A stretch of 64,000 bases of DNA from Pseudomonas monteilii NBRC 103158 = DSM 14164 (GTDB lineage: Bacteria > Pseudomonadota > Gammaproteobacteria > Pseudomonadales > Pseudomonadaceae), in NCBI RefSeq assembly GCF_000730605.1, contig NZ_BBIS01000040.1, forward strand, positions 58,541 through 122,540, in the 5' to 3' direction. Under the pieces are notes generated by a model. It was not told the origin of the DNA. It did not search any database and was given only the letters and a program-made list of their open reading frames with translations. Below are positions 34,450-43,676 of this stretch, piece after piece (position 1 is the stretch's first letter; each line of letters begins with the position of its first letter). The position numbers were made by a program, and so were the translations under genes.

Positions 34450-35756
34450 ACCCACGCCTCGCCGCCGCCCGTGCCCTTGCCGCTGTACTTAGCGGCAAGG
34501 CTTCGCTGAACAGCTCGCTGCCGGCGCAGCTGGACAAGGTCGACGAGCGCGACCGTGGCCTGACCCAGGACCTGGCGTTCGGCACCGCACGCTGGCAGCC
34601 TCGCCTCGACCTGCTGGCCGCGCAACTGCTGCAAAAGCCGTTCAAGGCCGCCGATGCCGATGTGCAGGCGCTGCTGCTGGTCGGCCTGTATCAGTTGTTC
34701 TACACCCGTATTCCCGCCCACGCCGCCATCGGCGAAACCGTCGGCTGTGCCGACAAGCTGAAGAAACCGTGGGCCAAAGGGCTGCTCAATGCCGTACTGC
34801 GCCGCGCCCAGCGCGAAGGCGAGGAGCTGTTGGCAAGCATGGAGCGCGACCCGGTGGTACGCACCGCCCACCCGCGCTGGCTGCAGAAATCGCTGAAAGC
34901 GTTCTGGCCGGAGCAGTGGGAAGCCATCTGCGCCGCCAATAACGCCCACCCACCGATGATTTTGCGAGTAAACCGCCGTCATCACAGCCGCGATGCCTAT
35001 TTGGCCCTGCTGGCCGAAGCTAGCGTGGCCGCCAGTGCCTGCCAGTTCAGCCGTGACGGCATCGTGCTGGCCGAAGCCTGCGACGTACGTGGCCTGCCAG
35101 GCTTTGCTGAAGGCTGGGTGAGCGTGCAGGACGAAGCCGCGCAACTGTCTGCCGACCTGCTTGAACTGGCCCCCGGCCAACGCGTGCTGGACGCCTGCTG
35201 TGCACCCGGAGGCAAAACCTGCCACCTGCTCGAAGCCGAATCTGACCTGGCCCACGTAGTGGCCATCGACCTTGAAGCCAAGCGCCTGACCCGCGTACGC
35301 GAGAACCTCGACCGCCTCAAACTCGACGCCGAGCTGATCGCCTGCGATGCCCGCGACACCGCCAGCTGGTGGGACGGCAAGCCGTTCCAGCGCATCCTGC
35401 TCGACGCCCCGTGCTCGGCCACTGGCGTGATCCGCCGCCACCCGGACATCAAGCTGACCCGTCAGGCCGACGACATTCCGGCCCTGGCTTCGCTGCAAGG
35501 CGAGCTGCTGGATGCCCTGTGGCCGACCCTGGAAGTGGGCGGCATGCTGCTGTACGCCACCTGCTCCAGCCTGCCGACCGAGAACACCGAAGTGATCGAC
35601 GCCTTCCTGGCCCGCACCCCGGGCGCCCGTGAGCTGGACCTGGCAACCGAGGCCGGGCTGCGCCAGCCCCACGGTCGCCAGCTGCTTGCCCAGGAAGGCG
35701 GCCACGACGGTTTCTACTATGCCAAGCTGATCAAGATCGCCGCCTCGCGCGGATAA
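34446..35756 (+). CDS. rsmB: 16S rRNA (cytosine-967-C5)-methyltransferase
   Basis: 436 residues. N-terminal NusB-like domain (about 1-140) and a C-terminal SAM methyltransferase domain with LDACCAPGGKTCHLLE, catalytic motif DAPCSATGVIRRHPDIK and second Cys in YATCSSLPTEN. It methylates C967 of 16S rRNA. Translationally coupled to fmt. Confidence 0.97.
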   Translation: MNPRLAAARALAAVLSGKASLNSSLPAQLDKVDERDRGLTQDLAFGTARWQPRLDLLAAQLLQKPFKAADADVQALLLVGLYQLFYTRIPAHAAIGETVGCADKLKKPWAKGLLNAVLRRAQREGEELLASMERDPVVRTAHPRWLQKSLKAFWPEQWEAICAANNAHPPMILRVNRRHHSRDAYLALLAEASVAASACQFSRDGIVLAEACDVRGLPGFAEGWVSVQDEAAQLSADLLELAPGQRVLDACCAPGGKTCHLLEAESDLAHVVAIDLEAKRLTRVRENLDRLKLDAELIACDARDTASWWDGKPFQRILLDAPCSATGVIRRHPDIKLTRQADDIPALASLQGELLDALWPTLEVGGMLLYATCSSLPTENTEVIDAFLARTPGARELDLATEAGLRQPHGRQLLAQEGGHDGFYYAKLIKIAASRG

Positions 35757-35779
35757 GAACAAAAGGTAGGGAGTAGCGG

Positions 35780-37153
35780 ATGAAGATCATCATCCTCGGC
35801 GCAGGCCAGGTAGGCGGTACGCTGGCAGAGCACCTGGCCAGCGAAGCCAACGACATCACCGTGGTCGACACCGATGGCGACCGCCTGCGCGACCTGGGCG
35901 ACCGCCTGGACATCCGCACCGTGCAAGGCCGCGGCTCGCTGCCGACGGTGCTGCGCCAGGCAGGCGCTGACGACGCCGACATGCTGGTAGCGGTGACCAA
36001 CAGCGATGAAACCAACATGGTCGCCTGCCAGGTAGCCTATTCGCTGTTCCACACCCCGACCAAGATCGCCCGGGTACGCGAGTCGGCCTACCTCACCCGC
36101 GAAGAGCTGTTCGACAACGACCATATCCCGGTCGACGTGCTGATCAGCCCCGAGCAGGTGGTGACCAACTACATCAAGCGCCTGATCGAACACCCAGGCT
36201 CGCTGCAGGTGATCGATTTCGCCGAAGGCAAGGCCCAGTTGGTGGCGGTAAAGGCTTACTACGGTGGCCCGCTGGTCGGCCAGCAACTGCGCCAGATTCG
36301 TGCGCACATGCCCAACGTCGATACCCGCGTGGCGGCCATCTTCCGCCGCGACCGGCCGATCACCCCACGGGGCGACACGGTAATCGAAGCTGACGACGAA
36401 GTGTTCTTCATTGCCGCGAAGAAGGACATTCGCGCCGTGATGGGCGAGCTGCGCCGCATCGACGAAACCAACAAGCGCATTGTCATCGCCGGGGGCGGGC
36501 AGATCGGCGAACGCTTGGCCGAGGCCATCGAAAGCCGCTACCAGGTGAAGATCATCGAGATGAGCCCGGCCCGTTGCAGGCACCTCTCCGATACCCTGGA
36601 AAGCACTGTGGTGCTGCAGGGCAGCGCGTCGGACAAGGACCTGATGCTCGAAGAGAACATCGCCGACGCCGATATTTTCCTGGCCCTGACCAACGACGAC
36701 GAAGCCAACATCATGTCGTCGCTGCTGGCCAAGCGCCTGGGCGCGGGCAAAGTGATGACCATCATCAACAACCCGGCCTATGTCGACCTGGTGCAGGGCG
36801 GCGATATCGACATTGCCATCAGCCCGCAGCTGGCCACCATCGGCACCCTGCTCGCGCACGTGCGCCGTGGCGACATTGTCAGTGTGCACTCGCTGCGCCG
36901 TGGCGCAGCCGAGGCCATCGAAGCGGTGGCGCACGGGGATTCGAAGTCGAGCAAGGTGGTGGGCAAGGCGATCGAGGATATTGCCCTGCCGCCGGGCACC
37001 ACCATTGGCGCGATCATTCGTGACGAAGAGGTGATGATTGCCCACGACGACACCATGATCGAGTCGGGTGACCATGTGATCCTGTTCGTTGTGGATAAAA
37101 AGCATATTCGGGATGTGGAAAAGCTGTTCCACGTCGGCTTGAGTTTCTTCTAG
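35780..37153 (+). CDS. trkA: Trk system potassium uptake protein TrkA
   Basis: 457 residues built as two copies of an NAD-binding RCK-N domain plus RCK-C domain: GAGQVGGTLAEHLASE at residue 7 and GGGQIGERLAEAIES at about 238. Cytoplasmic gating ring of the Trk K+ channel; TrkG/H is not in the window. It follows rsmB by 23 nt. Confidence 0.97.
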   Translation: MKIIILGAGQVGGTLAEHLASEANDITVVDTDGDRLRDLGDRLDIRTVQGRGSLPTVLRQAGADDADMLVAVTNSDETNMVACQVAYSLFHTPTKIARVRESAYLTREELFDNDHIPVDVLISPEQVVTNYIKRLIEHPGSLQVIDFAEGKAQLVAVKAYYGGPLVGQQLRQIRAHMPNVDTRVAAIFRRDRPITPRGDTVIEADDEVFFIAAKKDIRAVMGELRRIDETNKRIVIAGGGQIGERLAEAIESRYQVKIIEMSPARCRHLSDTLESTVVLQGSASDKDLMLEENIADADIFLALTNDDEANIMSSLLAKRLGAGKVMTIINNPAYVDLVQGGDIDIAISPQLATIGTLLAHVRRGDIVSVHSLRRGAAEAIEAVAHGDSKSSKVVGKAIEDIALPPGTTIGAIIRDEEVMIAHDDTMIESGDHVILFVVDKKHIRDVEKLFHVGLSFF

Positions 37154-37164
37154 GAGAAGAGGGC

Positions 37165-37479
37165 ATGCGCGAATCGCTGGAGAAGATGCTGGCCAAGGGT
37201 GTGGATAACCCGCTGCTGAGGTTTGGCTTGGGCAAGGCCTGGCTGGATGAAGGCAACGGCGCTGAAGCGGCGGAGCACCTAGCTCGGTGTGTTGAGCAGG
37301 ATCCGAAGTACTCCGCAGCCTGGAAGCTGCTGGGCAAGGCGCATCAGTTGCAGGGTGACCTGGCAGCGGCGCGCAAAGCCTGGGAGGAGGGGATCGAGGC
37401 AGCTCTTGCCCATGGGGACAAGCAGGCCGAGAAAGAGATGACCGTTTTCCTCAAGAAGCTCAACAAAGCATCGGGTTGA
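37165..37479 (+). CDS. Small tetratricopeptide-repeat protein
   Basis: 104 residues, cytosolic, containing about two TPR units (LRFGLGKAWLDEGNGAEAAEH and SAAWKLLGKAHQLQGDLAAA, the first quoted from residue 15). It begins 11 nt after trkA with AGGAGAAGAG as ribosome-binding site, so it is in the same operon. Partner unknown. An exact TGTGGATAA lies inside its 5' end (37200). Confidence 0.85.
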   Translation: MRESLEKMLAKGVDNPLLRFGLGKAWLDEGNGAEAAEHLARCVEQDPKYSAAWKLLGKAHQLQGDLAAARKAWEEGIEAALAHGDKQAEKEMTVFLKKLNKASG

Positions 37480-37485
37480 CGCGGT

Positions 37486-37563
37486 CCCTGTAGGAGCGGG
37501 TTCACCCGCGAATGCGATGTTGGATTTAGCGACGCATTCGCGGGTAAACCCGCTCCTACAGGG
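37486..37563. repeat. REP pair / large inverted repeat
   Basis: Two 31-nt arms with one mismatch (starting CCCTGTAGGAGCGGGTTC at left, ending GCTCCTACAGGG at right) flank a 16-nt spacer. The arms carry CCCGCGAATGCG, related to the other REP-like palindromes. It separates the convergent TPR and acyltransferase genes and could also end both transcripts. Confidence 0.85.
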
Positions 37564-37576
37564 GACGGTGAAAGGC

Positions 37577-38464
37577 TTAATACCAGCGTGGCTCGCCCGC
37601 CGGGCGCTTCTTGAAGCGCTTCATGCTCCACATGTACTGGCTCGGGTACTCGCGCACATAGCGCTCGACCACCTTGCTCATCGCCGCCGCCGACTCGGTC
37701 ACGTCAGTGCTATACATCGCCTCCGGCGCCGCCTCCAGGAACACCTTGAAGCCCGAGCCATCCGGCAGCCGCAGCGCATGCAGGAACACCCCTACCGCCT
37801 TGCCACCGGCCAGCATGTTCGGCACGAACTTGCTGGTCAGCGCCTGGGTACCGAGAAACGGCACGAACACGCCCGCCGATTCCGCCGGCTCCGGGTCGGC
37901 AGGGATGCCCACCTGGCCACCCCGGCGCACTTCCTTGATCACGCTGAGAATGCCTTCCTTGGTCGAAGGCGCCACGCGGTTGCCCATCTGCACGCGCTGC
38001 TCGCGCAGCAGGTCATCCACCGCCTTGAGCTTGGGTGGGCGGTAAAAGATGATTGGTTTGCACTGGTTGCAGTAGAAGTGGTTCAGCACTTCCCAGTTAC
38101 CCAGGTGGCTGGTAATGCCCACCACACCCTTGCCCGAAGCCAGGGCCTGTTCCAGCACTTCCAGGCCGTGCACTTCCTTGACCAGCTCCAGCGAGCGCTG
38201 TGGCGGCCAGATCCAGGCACAGGCACTTTCGACAAAGGACTTACCAATATCCCGTAGTGCCTGGCCAACCAGTTGCTCACGGGCAACCGGGTCCATCTCC
38301 GGGAAACACTTGGCCAGGTTGATGCGCACCACGTTGCGCGAACTGTTGGGGATCTTCCACATCAGCCAGCCAATACCCGCGCCGACGCGCTGTACAGCGC
38401 CCCAGGGCAGCTTGGCAAACAGGCGCAGCACCCCGACCATCAGGGCGCCCTTGAACTTTTCCAC
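37577..38464 (-). CDS. LpxL/HtrB-family lysophospholipid (lipid A) acyltransferase
   Basis: 295 residues from a GTG start (VEKFKGALMVGVLRLFAKL) with AAGGAA upstream; longer in-frame reading into tag's end region is not supported. One N-terminal membrane segment and the HX4E catalytic motif in SHLGNWEVLNHF (about residue 118). Such enzymes add secondary acyl chains to lipid A at the inner membrane. Which acyl chain and position cannot be told. It is 41 nt downstream of tag. Confidence 0.9.
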   Translation of the reverse strand: MEKFKGALMVGVLRLFAKLPWGAVQRVGAGIGWLMWKIPNSSRNVVRINLAKCFPEMDPVAREQLVGQALRDIGKSFVESACAWIWPPQRSLELVKEVHGLEVLEQALASGKGVVGITSHLGNWEVLNHFYCNQCKPIIFYRPPKLKAVDDLLREQRVQMGNRVAPSTKEGILSVIKEVRRGGQVGIPADPEPAESAGVFVPFLGTQALTSKFVPNMLAGGKAVGVFLHALRLPDGSGFKVFLEAAPEAMYSTDVTESAAAMSKVVERYVREYPSQYMWSMKRFKKRPAGEPRWY

Positions 38465-38505
38465 AGGCGAATTCCTTATTTCAGCAAGGCGCGCATTGTA
38501 ACCCC

Positions 38506-39057
38506 TCAGCGCAACAAGGCGGCGTAGCGATCGCAATCGGTGGTGTGGTCCATGACCATGCCGGTGGCCTGCATGAAGGCGTAGCAGATGGTCGGGCCGA
38601 CGAAAGTGAAGCCGGCTTTCTGCAGGGCCTTGCTCATGGCCTTGGCTTCATCGGTGACCGCCGGCACATCGCTACGGCCCGCGAAATGGTTGACCTTCGG
38701 CTCCCCGCCAACGAACGACCATAACCACTCGGCAGGGTTATCCACAGCCAGCCAGGCCTGCGCGTTGCGCCGGGCGGCCTTGAGTTTGAGCCGGTTGCGG
38801 ATGATGCCGGCATCCTGCATCAGTTCTTCGATGCGTTCGTCGCTCATGGCGGCCAACTGCACAGGGTCGAAGCCGTACATCACCTCGCGATAACGCTCGC
38901 GTTTGCGCAAAACAGTGATCCACGAAAGCCCCGCCTGGAACCCTTCAAGCAAAAGCATCTCGAAGAGCAACGCCGGGTCGCGCTGTGGCGTTCCCCATTC
39001 CTGGTCATGGTAGGCCTGGTACAACGGATCGTCGGTACACCAAAAGCAGCGTGGCAT
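38506..39057 (-). CDS. tag: DNA-3-methyladenine glycosylase I
   Basis: 183 residues. The conserved start MPRCFWCTDDPLYQAYHDQEWG carries a Cys ligand and the catalytic-site Glu; GFQAGLSWITVLRKRE and the C-terminal His/Cys residues (MDHTTDCDRY) complete the zinc site and HhH-like fold. It removes 3-methyladenine from DNA. Confidence 0.96.
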   Translation of the reverse strand: MPRCFWCTDDPLYQAYHDQEWGTPQRDPALLFEMLLLEGFQAGLSWITVLRKRERYREVMYGFDPVQLAAMSDERIEELMQDAGIIRNRLKLKAARRNAQAWLAVDNPAEWLWSFVGGEPKVNHFAGRSDVPAVTDEAKAMSKALQKAGFTFVGPTICYAFMQATGMVMDHTTDCDRYAALLR

Positions 39058-39141
39058 TAAGGCTCCAATGAGTAGAGGGCGAGGCGAATCAGGTTATACT
39101 CCCGCTCTTTACATCCGCATCCCCAGATACAGGTGAATTTC

Positions 39142-40089
39142 GTGAGCCAGCCTACGCCAGCCGTGCGTACCTTCCAAGACCTGATCCTCGCCCTGCAAAA
39201 CTACTGGGCAGCTCAAGGTTGTGTGGTGCTTCAGCCCTACGATATGGAAGTAGGCGCCGGCACTTTCCACACCGCAACATTCCTGCGCGCCGTGGGTCCA
39301 GAAACCTGGAACGCCGCCTACGTGCAGCCCAGCCGTCGCCCTGCCGACGGGCGGTATGGCGAGAACCCCAACCGCCTGCAGCACTACTACCAGTTCCAGG
39401 TGGTGCTCAAGCCAAACCCGGCCAACTTCCAGGAGCTGTACCTCGGCTCGCTGAAAGCCATCGGCCTGGACCCGCTGGTGCACGACATCCGCTTCGTCGA
39501 AGACAACTGGGAATCGCCAACCCTCGGCGCCTGGGGCCTGGGCTGGGAAATCTGGCTGAATGGCATGGAAGTCACCCAGTTCACCTACTTCCAGCAGGTA
39601 GGCGGCATCGAGTGCTACCCGGTCACCGGTGAAATCACCTATGGCCTGGAGCGCCTGGCCATGTACATCCAGGGCGTCGACTCGGTGTACGACCTGGTGT
39701 GGGCCGATGGCCCGTTCGGAAAGGTCACCTATGGCGACGTGTTCCACCAGAACGAAGTGGAGCAGTCGACCTACAACTTCGAACACGCCAACGTCGACAA
39801 GCTGTTCGAACTGTTCGACTTCTACGAAAGCGAAGCCAACCGCCTGATCAAGCTGGAGCTGCCGCTGCCGACCTACGAAATGGTCCTGAAGGCCTCGCAC
39901 ACCTTCAACCTGCTGGACGCCCGCCGCGCCATCTCGGTAACCGAGCGCCAGCGTTACATCCTGCGTGTACGTACCCTGGCCCGGGACGTGGCGCAAAGCT
40001 ATCTGCAAGCCCGCGCACGCCTGGGCTTCCCGATGGCCACCCCTGAACTGCGTGACGAAGTGTTGGCTAAGCTGGAGGCTGCACAATGA
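39142..40089 (+). CDS. glyQ: Glycyl-tRNA synthetase alpha subunit
   Basis: 315 residues from a GTG start ([18 protein letters not shown]). Class II synthetase core of the two-subunit bacterial enzyme; [17 protein letters not shown] and [20 protein letters not shown] (from residue 58) are diagnostic. It charges tRNA-Gly together with GlyS. The stop overlaps glyS by 4 nt. Confidence 0.98.
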
Positions 40090-42137
40090 GTGCTCAAGAT
40101 TTCCTGGTAGAACTGGGCACCGAAGAGCTGCCACCGAAAGCCCTCGCCAGCCTCGGCGAAGCCTTCCTGGCCGGTATCGAGAAGGGCCTGCAAGCTGCTG
40201 GCCTGAACTACACCGGCAAGCAGGTTTATGCCGCACCGCGTCGCCTGGCCGTGCTGATTCGCCAACTGGACGTGCAGCAGCCTGACCGCAGCATCAATAT
40301 CGACGGCCCACCCCTGCAGGCTGCTTTCAAAGACGGCGAGCCGACCCAGGCTGCCCTGGGCTTCGCCAAGAAGTGTGGCGTGGAGCTGGCCGAAATCGAC
40401 CAGAGCGGCCCCAAGCTGCGCTTCTCCCAGCACATACCAGGCAAGGCCACTGCCGGCCTGCTGCCGACCATCGTCGAAGATTCGCTCAACGACCTGCCCA
40501 TTCCCAAGCGCATGCGCTGGGCGGCCAGCCGTGAAGAGTTCGTGCGCCCGACCCAATGGCTGGTAATGCTGCTGGGCGACCAGGTGGTCGACTGCACCAT
40601 CCTGTCGCAGAAGGCCGGCCGTGAATCCCGTGGTCACCGCTTCCACCACCCGGAGAACGTGGTCATCACCACCCCGGCCAACTACGTCGAAGACCTGCGC
40701 AAAGCCTACGTGCTGGCCGACTTCGCCGAGCGTCGCGAGCTGATCAGCAAGCGTACCGCCGAGCTGGCCATGCAGCAGGAAGGCACTGCCATCGTGCCAC
40801 CGGCGCTGCTGGACGAAGTGACTGCCTTGGTCGAGTGGCCAGTGCCGCTGGTGTGCTCGTTCGAGGAGCGCTTCCTCGAAGTGCCGCAGGAAGCCCTGAT
40901 CACCACCATGCAGGACAACCAGAAGTACTTCTGCCTGCTGGACAGCGAAGGCAAGCTGCTGCCGCGCTTCATCACCGTGGCCAACGTTGAAAGCCGCGAC
41001 CCGAAGCAGATCGTGCAAGGCAACGAGAAGGTCGTGCGCCCACGCTTGACCGACGCCGAGTTCTTCTTCAAGCAAGACAAGAAGCAGCCGCTGGAAACCT
41101 TCAACGAGCGCCTGAAGAACGTGGTGTTCCAGGCCCAGCTGGGCACTGTGTACGACAAGGCCGAGCGCGTTTCCAAACTGGCTGCCTTCATCGCCCCGCT
41201 GATCGGCGGCGACGCCCAGCGTGCTGGCCGTGCCGGCCTGCTGTCCAAGTGCGACCTGGCCACCGAGATGGTTGGCGAGTTCCCTGAAATGCAGGGTGTT
41301 GCCGGTTACTACTACGCGCTCAACGACGGTGAGCCGGAAGATGTGGCCCTGGCCCTGAACGAGCAGTACATGCCGCGCGGGGCTGGCGCCGAGCTGCCGC
41401 AGACCCTTACCGGGGCTGCCGTGGCCATCGCCGACAAGCTCGATACCCTGGTGGGTATCTTCGGTATCGGCATGCTGCCAACCGGCAGCAAAGACCCGTA
41501 CGCCCTGCGCCGTGCTGCCTTGGGTGTGCTGCGTATCCTGATCGAGAAGCAGCTGGACCTGAACCTGACCGGTGCGGTCGAGTTCGCGGTCAAGCAGTTC
41601 GGTGCCAAGGTCAAGGCTGCCGGCCTGTCGGAGCAGGTGCTGGAATTCATCTTCGACCGCCTGCGTGCACGTTACGAAGACGAAGGTATCGATGTGGCCA
41701 CCTACCTGTCGGTGCGTGCCCTGCAGCCTGGTTCTGCCCTGGACTTCGACCAGCGCGTACAGGCCGTGCAGGCCTTCCGCAAGCTGCCGGAAGCCGAAGC
41801 CCTGGCTGCGGTGAACAAGCGTGTGTCGAACCTGCTGAGCAAGGCCGAAGGCGCCATCGCCGAACAGGTCGAGCCGAAGTACTTCGACAATGCCAACGAG
41901 TTCTCCCTGTACTCGGCCATTCAGCAGGCCGACCAGGCCGTGCAACCGATGGCTGCTGCACGCCAGTACAGCGAATCGCTGGCCCGCCTGGCGGCCCTGC
42001 GTGACCCGGTCGACGCCTTCTTCGAGGCGGTGATGGTCAACGCCGAAGACGCCAAGGTACGCGCCAACCGTTATGCCCTGCTCAGCCGCCTGCGCGGTCT
42101 GTTCCTGGGTGTGGCCGACATTTCGCTGCTGGGGTAA
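40086..42137 (+). CDS. glyS: Glycyl-tRNA synthetase beta subunit
   Basis: 683 residues from [20 protein letters not shown], the family's characteristic N-terminus. It carries the tRNA-binding and HD-like domains of the alpha2beta2 enzyme. Translationally coupled to glyQ (ATGA overlap). gmhB follows after 3 nt. Confidence 0.98.
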
Positions 42138-42140
42138 GCC

Positions 42141-42668
42141 TTGAAACTGCTGATTCTCGACCGTGACGGGGTGATCAACCATGACTCCGACGCCTATATC
42201 AAGACGCTGGAAGAGTGGGTACCGATCCCAGGTTCGGTCGAAGCGATCGCGCAGTTGAGCAAGGCGGGCTGGACGGTGGCAGTGGCCACCAACCAGTCCG
42301 GTATTGCCCGTGGCTATTACACACTGGCAACCCTCGAAGCGATGCACGCGCGCCTGCGCGCGCTGGTGGCCGAGCAGGGCGGCGAAGTGGGCCATATCGT
42401 GTATTGCCCGCACGGGCCGGACGAGGGCTGCGATTGCCGCAAGCCCAAGCCTGGCATGCTGCGGGCCATCGCCGAGCATTATCAGGTCGGCCTTGAGGGC
42501 ATCTGGTTTGTTGGCGACAGCAAAGGTGACCTGGAGGCCGCCCTGGCCGTCGGTGCACAACCCGTGTTGGTGAAAACCGGCAAGGGCGAGCGGACCCTGG
42601 AAAAAGGTGTCCCTGAAACTACACTGATTTTCGACGATCTGGCAGCTATCGCCAGAGAACTAATTTAA
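42141..42668 (+). CDS. gmhB: D-glycero-beta-D-manno-heptose 1,7-bisphosphate 7-phosphatase
   Basis: 175 residues starting with TTG (LKLLILDRDGVINHDSD); GGGG lies just upstream in the end of glyS. HAD phosphatase with nucleophile motif DRDGVIN and the zinc-binding loop CPHGPDEGCDCRKPKPGM, which distinguishes GmhB. It acts in ADP-heptose synthesis for the LPS core. A strong terminator follows immediately. Confidence 0.93.
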   Translation: MKLLILDRDGVINHDSDAYIKTLEEWVPIPGSVEAIAQLSKAGWTVAVATNQSGIARGYYTLATLEAMHARLRALVAEQGGEVGHIVYCPHGPDEGCDCRKPKPGMLRAIAEHYQVGLEGIWFVGDSKGDLEAALAVGAQPVLVKTGKGERTLEKGVPETTLIFDDLAAIARELI

Positions 42669-42670
42669 TC

Positions 42671-42693
42671 AGTGCGCCTTCGGGCGCACTTTT
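42671..42693 (+). terminator. TTCG-loop terminator after gmhB
   Basis: AGTGCGCC-TTCG-GGCGCACT followed by TTT, right after the gmhB stop. A small palindrome GCGGGCATGCCCGC follows at 42699-42712. plsC therefore needs readthrough or its own promoter. Confidence 0.85.
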
Positions 42694-42728
42694 CTCAGGC
42701 GGGCATGCCCGCAATGGTACAAGCCACT

Positions 42729-43499
42729 ATGTCGATCCTGCAGGCGATCAGAATCTTTCTTTTTTACCTGCTGCTGGGCACCAGTTCGCTGCTGTGGTGC
42801 TCGCTGAGCTTTTTCGTCGCGCCGTTCCTGTCGTTCCCCAAGCGCTACAAGTTCATCAACGTATATTGGTGCCGCTGCGCGCTGTTCCTGGTGCGCACCA
42901 TCCTCGGCATCGACTACAAGATCACCGGCGCCGAGAACGTGCCCAATGAGCCTTGCGTGATCCTGTCGAACCACCAGAGCACTTGGGAAACCTTTTTCCT
43001 GTCCCAGTACTTCTCGCCGTTGAGCCAAGTGCTCAAGCGCGAGCTGCTGTATGTGCCGTTCTTCGGCTGGGCCATGGCCATGCTGCGACCGATCGCGATC
43101 AACCGCGACAACCCCAAGGAAGCCCTGCGCCAGGTGGCGAGCAAGGGTGACGAACTGCTCAAGCAGAAGACCTGGGTGCTGATTTTCCCGGAAGGCACCC
43201 GCGTGCCCTTCGGCACTGTGGGCAAGTTTTCCCGTGGCGGTACCGCTCTGGCGGTAAATGCCGGGCTGCCGGTACTGCCGATTGCCCACAACGCGGGCAA
43301 GTTCTGGCCAAAGACGGGTTGGGGCAAACGCTCTGGCACCATCGAGGTGGTCATTGGCGAACCCATGTACGCCAATGGCAGCGGGCCACGTGCCATTGCA
43401 GAGCTCAACGACCGCGCCGCAGCGTGGAACGAGGCGACTCAGCGGGCCATGGGTTCGCTGCCGCCAGCAGAGGAAAAACCCCAGGAACAGACAGCTTGA
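42729..43499 (+). CDS. plsC: 1-acyl-sn-glycerol-3-phosphate acyltransferase
   Basis: 256 residues from MSILQAIRIFLFYLLLGTSS; upstream in-frame starts would run through the gmhB terminator. N-terminal hydrophobic segment, acyltransferase motif NHQSTWETFF (HX4E form) at about residue 77, and FPEGTRVPFG at about 155. It makes phosphatidic acid at the inner membrane. Confidence 0.93.
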   Translation: MSILQAIRIFLFYLLLGTSSLLWCSLSFFVAPFLSFPKRYKFINVYWCRCALFLVRTILGIDYKITGAENVPNEPCVILSNHQSTWETFFLSQYFSPLSQVLKRELLYVPFFGWAMAMLRPIAINRDNPKEALRQVASKGDELLKQKTWVLIFPEGTRVPFGTVGKFSRGGTALAVNAGLPVLPIAHNAGKFWPKTGWGKRSGTIEVVIGEPMYANGSGPRAIAELNDRAAAWNEATQRAMGSLPPAEEKPQEQTA

Positions 43500-43622
43500 T
43501 TTTCTGTGGATAACTTGTGAGCAGTTTTTCGATAAAATGCTTAAAGTGATCTCTAAGTAATTGAATTATCTGTTTATTTCTACGTATGACATTTTTCTTA
43601 AAATCGTGCATAAGTTTTTTCG

Positions 43623-43665
43623 GGGCATAAAAAAACCGGCTTTTACAGCCGGTTTTTTTATGCCC
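43623..43665. terminator. Bidirectional terminator between plsC and MHS transporter
   Basis: Perfect 18-bp inverted repeat (half-site GGGCATAAAAAAACCGGC) with a 7-nt loop. Each direction ends in seven Ts after CCGGC/GCCGG, so it works for both convergent genes. The 120 bp before it (43501-43620) are unusually AT-rich and hold an exact DnaA box at 43505. Confidence 0.93.
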
Positions 43666-43676
43666 TGTGGACAGCA

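Noticed and set aside
37124..37139. TGTTCCACGTCGG in trkA as a third parS site
   Set aside because: Only the left half of the palindrome matches; the right half lacks GGAACA.
39999..42560. 853-residue frame opposite glyS
   Set aside because: It runs antisense to glyQ-glyS and gmhB, all clearly identified; long antisense frames are expected in GC-rich genes. Composition is His/Gln/Ala-heavy with no family features.
42699..42712. GCGGGCATGCCCGC palindrome as a full REP element
   Set aside because: Only the 14-bp core; flanks lack the outer words seen at 30980 and 37486, so I only mention it with the gmhB terminator.
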